Shown piece after piece: positions 17,001-21,043 of a DNA stretch of 21,043 nucleotides. The DNA is from Protostelium mycophagum (Eukaryota; Evosea; Variosea; Protosteliida; Protosteliaceae). The stretch's first letter is position 1. The number at the start of each line of letters is the position of its first letter. A program made the translations under genes and the position numbers. The notes below the pieces were generated by a model. That model saw only the letters and a program-made list of their open reading frames with translations, was not told where the DNA came from and searched no databases. The stretch is taken from positions 1 to 21,043 of the forward strand of contig MZNV01001689.1 in NCBI GenBank assembly GCA_002081555.1. Reading direction: 5' to 3'.

Positions 17001-19612
17001 AATTGTTCCTCTGCTTCCTGATCTTTATGAATCACATTGTAAGTAGAAGCGTGATGAGATATGCAACTTCGCTGAACCAAATACTCTGATATCACTGGAT
17101 TACAATTTCAAATTGAGAACAGAAGTCTACGGCTTTGCCTCGATAAAACATGACGTCATATGCAGGGGTATTGCTTGAGATCATCGGTGGAAGCTGCAGT
17201 GTGAAATTTTCCGATTTATTTACTGGATATTTGACAAAAACCTCATCATGTATGACATAGAATGGTAAATAAAATAAAATACGCACCGTATCAGCCACAT
17301 ATCTCGACTTGATCAGGTTGTGCAGAAAGACGTGATTCCTGGCGATTAAGAACCACTTTGGGCATAATTCAGATAAGACTTTGACCAGAGGATGATTCTT
17401 CCTACACATTATATTATTATTATATATTATTACACATCGACTACGTGGTATCACCTCTTTCTTTCAGTTTCTTGGACCAATAAATACCACACTCTATCCA
17501 CTTCTTGTACTTCTCTAGTGTTCTTTTGTTGCTCTACCTCTTCTGTCTGACATATTTAGACATGATGATGATGATGATCATGAAGTAATGGAGAACAGAA
17601 CCTGCGTTTTTTCGGTGTCTTTTCTGACATTCTCCATCACTTGATTTATGATTTTCAACAGTTGTAGACCGACCTGATACCGTCAGAGTCAATATATTGA
17701 TGTTGTGATATACTTGATTATTCAGGGCGGCTAATGCGGTGGGAATTCTGTCGAGTACGGAGAGAGACTCCATGATGATGGAGATGTAATGTTGTATCTC
17801 TCTATCTGGCACTTCCTCTAAATGATCATGAATCTACATGTCTATTACTATATTATGTAATGTGTTATTTTTATTGATGGGATCACATACCTCCAAGTAT
17901 TCGCTTCCTTTTGGTAATTCATTAAACGCCTTGAAATGCGGTTTTTCTCTCCCTTTTCTTCGTTATTTCTATGAAAATCCCGCGAAAATTCGTGAAATCA
18001 TTACGTGAGATATCCAGCAATGGGGCGTATTGTTGGAAGATGGAGATAGATTCTAGATCTTCATCTGTCACGGAGCATCTGCTCCGTAAATAGATCACTT
18101 CGTGTAATTCTTCTATCAATCTCTCGTGAAAACTCTGTGATCATTCATTTGATGAGATTATATTTATACGTACCGTCTTCATCTCCAGAAGATCTCTTCT
18201 TAGATCTGACAATGCAGATATTTCCATCAGATCCTCTCCGAATAATGAATGGACGGCGTGCACTAACTCTCTGGCTGCTTGTAGATAATGCTTTGATTTT
18301 ATAAATTCCTCCAGTCGACTAGGAACCACCTTCATATTTTCTCTGCGATTTTATTATTTCTTTTATTATATTCAAATATTTTTTATATTTTTTGCATTTT
18401 TGATATTTCTGTGTTTTGATATTTTTACATTTTGAGTAGAATGTCTATGGACTCTTTGTATTCCATTTGCTGTCTCCACATCGACCTCAACGCTTTTGAT
18501 CTTGAGGCAAGGTAACTCTTTATCTTCTCAAGGTCCTTCTTTAGATTCGATACGTTCTCTTGTGTGCTCAAGACGTTATTCTGTATATGGGTATAATTAC
18601 GTGTCGTCTTATTGAATCCATAAAAATATTCTGTTAAAATCAAAATATAACCCAAAAATAGATCTTCTCTACCTTGTACGATATCATTCATCGCTTTGTC
18701 CATATATTCATAATATCTTTCCAGTTCATCTAGCTTCCTCTCTCTCTCTTGTCCTGCCGAAGGTATCAACATATTTGTCCTCTATATTATTATCACCTCT
18801 CGTCTGTAAGACTCTGACCACCGATGGCAACGGATTGAAATTCTTCTCCTTATACTCTTCTGGAATATCGTCTATATACTCTGTTATCTCTTTACGCAGG
18901 TCCGTTCTCCTTCTGTAGACTCTCTCCTCTGAAGCACTACGCTGGGTAAAATTATTACATGAGTTGGTGTTGAAAAAGCTGTACCCTTCTAGTTGTGATT
19001 TTTTTGTCATCAGATTCATCATCATCGCTGCTCGAAATTGTTCTGATCAACTGTCTTGTACTTTTCGGTTTATCCTTACTTTTCTCTTCTGCAGGTGGGG
19101 ATAGATCTTGTGATTTTAAGAGGCTCGACTTGGCACGAAGCGCACTCCAACCTCTTCCCTTGCTCGCGGGACTGGTCTCTGGTGAACTTACTGGTTCTGA
19201 TTTTTGTTGGACTCTTCAATTTAACATTCTTTCACCTTCTTTTTCTTCGTCACTGCTTGATATAGGTCTTTCGATTTGTCTTGAAGATCGACTGGCCTTC
19301 ACTGCTGGTTTAGGTGCAGGTTTTGGTGGGGAATCTGCACTTCCATCGCTGTCAGACTCACTCTTCTCTCTCTTGAAGGAGGGTCGTGGTTGTAATTTTG
19401 TTGGTGGTGGAGTGTCTTAATTAGTGAGAAATGATAATTATTGTAAGCGCCGTACCTTCATCACTGCTAGATATAGGCTTGATGAACTGTCTTCCTGTTG
19501 AGGTACGCTGCGCTGGTTGTCGTGTAACTGGTTTTTTTACGGGTTTTCTCTCTGGCTCCTCTTCGGCTTCATCATCAGAGCTCCCAATTGGACTGATGGT
19601 CTTGAAGGGCAT
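14012..19612 (-). CDS. EXOC4: Exocyst complex component 4 (Sec8)
   Basis: A long multi-exon gene for the exocyst subunit Sec8, which tethers secretory vesicles to the plasma membrane. Exons defined with in-phase joins: 19612-19456, 19415-19236, 19196-18985, 18941-18797, 18753-18673, 18630-18429, 18342-18174, 18134-18005, 17952-17891 and 17833 onwards; further exons continue to the stop at 14012-14014. Landmarks match human Sec8 in order: RERKLDELERYYEYMDKA, IVQEYFYGFNKTTRNY, LLKIENMKVVPSRLEEFIKS with KHYLQAARELV, LIEELHEVIYLRSR, LDRIPTALAALNNQ, VNTFLGYI, TLANMNNSLVSL, PDAAIIELNRELSNIEETLS and the highly conserved KMCRNVFALQQNLTNI, then STEDELLAQI. Conservation is otherwise low. Unlike human Sec8 (which starts about 35 residues before the DRENEK segment), about 180 residues of Ser/Pro/acidic sequence precede it. 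The 42-bp intron 18631-18672 is in frame and stop-free. Confidence 0.87.
15848..15932 (-). other. Sec8 intron with a TGCGGC-TCT-GCCGCA hairpin
   Basis: This 85-bp intron follows the exon ending IEVLQ. It carries a perfect 6-bp stem with 3-base loop at 15864-15878, the best copy of a GCGGC-nCT-GCCGC palindrome that also occurs in long introns of PNUTS (3470-3480) and the vWA gene (5769-5781). Confidence 0.6.
16120..16310 (-). other. Long AT-rich Sec8 intron
   Basis: This stretch is dominated by A and T with imperfect repeats of ATCATTATA and ATTTTATC. It separates the exon that reads FEAFKLVDVSEY from the one that reads DDYVVNTFLGYI. No coding signal is seen. Confidence 0.5.
17563..17581. repeat. 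(GAT)n microsatellite in a Sec8 intron
   Basis: A run of ATGATG units at 17563-17579 lies in the intron that follows a possible 22-nt Sec8 microexon (17623-17602). Confidence 0.6.
18985..19612 (-). repeat. Repeated ISSSD motif in the Sec8 N-terminal extension
   Basis: Three separate exons each carry one copy: GRQFIKPISSSDEG, SRQIERPISSSDEE and TRQLIRTISSSDDD, with a degenerate fourth copy near the start (FKTISPIGSSDDE). The consensus R-Q-x-I/E-R/K-x-I-S-S-S-D-E/D is an acidophilic-kinase (CK2-type) site. One copy per exon suggests exon duplication followed by divergence of the spacers. Confidence 0.75.
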
Positions 19613-19737
19613 CTCTGTCGAGCCAGGTGGCGAAGGCCGCGATGATGAAAATTGTTTGATCGGGTTCAAAATTTCCGATCATCCATTTTTCTGTCAACAT
19701 CATCTTGAATGTTGAGAAGGTCAGCACCATAAATGAT
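19613..19737. promoter_or_regulatory. 125-bp shared promoter region, Sec8/CDIN1
   Basis: The minus-strand Sec8 ATG (19612) and plus-strand CDIN1 ATG (19738) are 125 bp apart. Any regulation in common must lie here. In-frame upstream codons exist on both sides (open without ATG back to 19669 for Sec8 and from 19705 for CDIN1), so the start choices rest on the first ATG and, for CDIN1, on alignment. No named promoter motif was recognised. Confidence 0.5.
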
Positions 19738-20776
19738 ATGATTGTTTACGATTTTAGGGAAGTCTATGACGAGATCTACAGGCAACTCATCAGCAGAGAC
19801 GATATAGACACAATACAAAATCGACGATCCGAAATACCTTATAATACACTGTTATGCATTTATGGACAGAAATATCAAGCACTGATGCGAAGGACGCTCC
19901 ATAAACATCATACACTAGAAGCATCTCAAGCTTACTACAAGTGGTCAGTGATAAGCAAAGAGGATTTGTCTTTGATCAACCCAGTTTTTTGGAAGGAGAG
20001 GACATCATTGCAATTGCAGAGAGGGTTAACATTGCTCCCTGCTTGTTGGCACGTATCATCATACAACAGCACATTGGAGCAGGCCATCAACCAAATAAGC
20101 AGGTGAGGATAATAACGAGAGCTCTCCCTGAAGTCCAACAGGCAAAAACAAAGGTCTCACAATGGATCAAGACACCAGCACTCATCGACGAAGAAAAATT
20201 GCGGAGGAGTGTGGCCAGATGTATAGAATGTGATGACAATTATTCACCATTGTTGGATAAGATCAGGCACACCACAGGTGAAGAATATGAATACGTATTA
20301 TATCAGAAGGTATGCGAATTTTCCTTGACATTAATCTGATTTAAATATTTTTTTGAAAATGAATATTAATAACAAATTTCCTAAAATGACTTTCCAAAAG
20401 ATTTAAATCAAAAATTAATTTGAATATATTTAAGTGTGACAATGGTCAGTTGGAGCATTTAGGGGTATCATTTTTAAGAGAAGAAGAGCTTCGAGCCCTG
20501 GGATACCCAAAGACACCAGACGTGAAGTTAAACACACCCATCATTATAGACAACACACACACGGTCTATTGGATCGATTCAAAAGCTTCTTTCGGTGACG
20601 ACTACAACTACAATGCGAACCACAAAGAACAATTCGCTGGATATGTGACAAGATATGGCCCCGGGATGGTCATCTATTGGTTCGGTTTTATTTCTGATCT
20701 ACAACAACACGATCCCTCTGTATTTCTGGCATCATATACACCGAGGAACATCATCAAACTAGATGTGAACCAATAA
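19738..20776 (+). CDS. CDIN1: CDAN1-interacting nuclease 1
   Basis: Predicted 277-residue orthologue of CDIN1 (C15orf41; human 281 residues), the putative nuclease that partners codanin-1. Exons are 19738-19943, 19985-20102, 20142-20309 and 20435-20776. The start MIVYDFREVYDEI aligns with the human MILTKAQYDEI. The N-terminal helical part has YGQKYQALMRRTLHKHHTLEAS (human [22 protein letters not shown], first 20 residues shown to match closely). The C-terminal restriction-nuclease-like fold has the family-defining TPD motif in GYPKTPDVKL, then WIDSKASFGD (catalytic-type Asp-x-Lys) and YGPGMVIYWFGFI. Intron 2 (20103-20141) is 39 bp, in frame and stop-free; removing it restores the human spacing. 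The gene is divergent from Sec8. Confidence 0.92.
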
Positions 20777-20777
20777 A
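20772..20777 (+). terminator. AATAAA overlapping the CDIN1 stop codon
   Basis: The end reads CAA TAA ATAA, so the poly(A) hexamer includes the stop codon. Only 54 bp separate this stop from the stop of the convergent gene. Confidence 0.5.
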
Positions 20778-20830
20778 TAATGCACTAAAAATACCGGAAG
20801 AATGCGTCTTGTCTTTGTGACAAATCAAAA

Positions 20831-20998
20831 TTACATTCTGACACTCCACATTTCTGAACCTATAAATAATTGCCTCGATGATAAAATACATTTATGTAAT
20901 GATCTGTGATATGTCTCATCTGACCACCTCTTGTCCATATTTTCCAAGTCTCTAAGCATCTCAATTATCCTGGGTCTCAAAATTATACCATGGCGTAC
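20831..20998 (-). CDS. 3'-terminal exon of an unidentified gene entering from the right
   Basis: A 56-codon open frame, preceded by an acceptor (ATGGTAG) at 20999-21000 and ending in TAA at 20831-20833. It encodes a helical charged tail: ILRPRIIEMLRDLENMDKRW, then SDETYHRSLHKC and ILSSRQLFIGSEMWSVRM. Composition and codon use look clearly coding. The rest of the gene lies outside the window: a GTAAGT only 22 bases upstream of the acceptor cannot be the donor unless the intron is far shorter than any supported here. The family was not recognised. Confidence 0.5.
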   Translation of the reverse strand, partial: VRHGIILRPRIIEMLRDLENMDKRWSDETYHRSLHKCILSSRQLFIGSEMWSVRM

Positions 20999-21043
20999 CT
21001 ACCATATTTTATTCACTTACAAATACTAGAAAGAAAAAGTAAG

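Noticed and set aside
9217-21000. Introns of 17-22 bp (about 9233-9217, 9807-9788, 9595-9576 and 21022-20999)
   Set aside because: They have GT-AG ends, but every intron supported by homology is at least 33 bp. Such short matches arise by chance.
1-21043. Transposons, virus-like elements, tRNA or rRNA genes
   Set aside because: No reverse transcriptase, integrase, transposase or capsid motifs, long terminal repeats, or tRNA-like arms were found by reading. Absence was not tested by computation.

Overview
The window is AT-rich nuclear DNA from a compact eukaryotic genome, most likely an early-branching animal with sponge-like gene content. The gene set fits this: exocyst EXOC4/Sec8, PNUTS/PPP1R10, CDIN1, MED20, a CSL-like factor, a Ras-like GTPase and the V-ATPase c subunit. 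Every gene except the smallest is cut by many GT-AG introns, nearly all 33-62 bp long. Spacers are tens to a few hundred bases. The species cannot be fixed from sequence alone. Gene models below were built by hand from splice sites, reading-frame phase and remembered family sequences.

Layout: HAD phosphatase (+, 593-1403) converges on PNUTS (-, 5285-1585). A membrane-anchored vWA protein (-, 6635-5378) follows and is divergent from MED20 (+, 6719-7580). A secreted cysteine-containing protein (+, 7800-8470) converges on a small single-pass membrane protein (-, 9038-8770). The stretch 9.1-10.26 kb holds coding-like pieces whose frames break at A runs. A Ras-like GTPase (-, 11091-10290) is divergent from the V-ATPase proteolipid (+, 11517-12072). 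That gene converges on a short CSL-like IPT protein (-, 13157-12139). A 64-residue unidentified ORF (-, 13762-13488) precedes the long EXOC4/Sec8 gene (-, 19612-14012), which is divergent from CDIN1 (+, 19738-20776). CDIN1 converges on the last exon of an unidentified gene (-, 20998-20831) that enters from the right edge.

The neighbours do not form one pathway. They are housekeeping genes packed in divergent and convergent pairs, with short shared promoters (83 bp for vWA/MED20, 125 bp for Sec8/CDIN1) and very short 3' regions in which AATAAA often overlaps the stop codon.

Most notable: (i) five 39-42 bp introns are multiples of three and stop-free, so naive ORF calling reads through them; (ii) the CSL-like protein goes straight from its N-terminal DNA-binding fold to an IPT domain with no beta-trefoil; (iii) the Ras-like GTPase has an N-terminal acylation signature and no CAAX box; (iv) EXOC4 has a phospho-site-rich N-terminal extension with a repeated ISSSD motif; (v) small hairpins recur in the unusually long introns. 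No transposon, virus-like element, rRNA, tRNA or CRISPR array was recognised.
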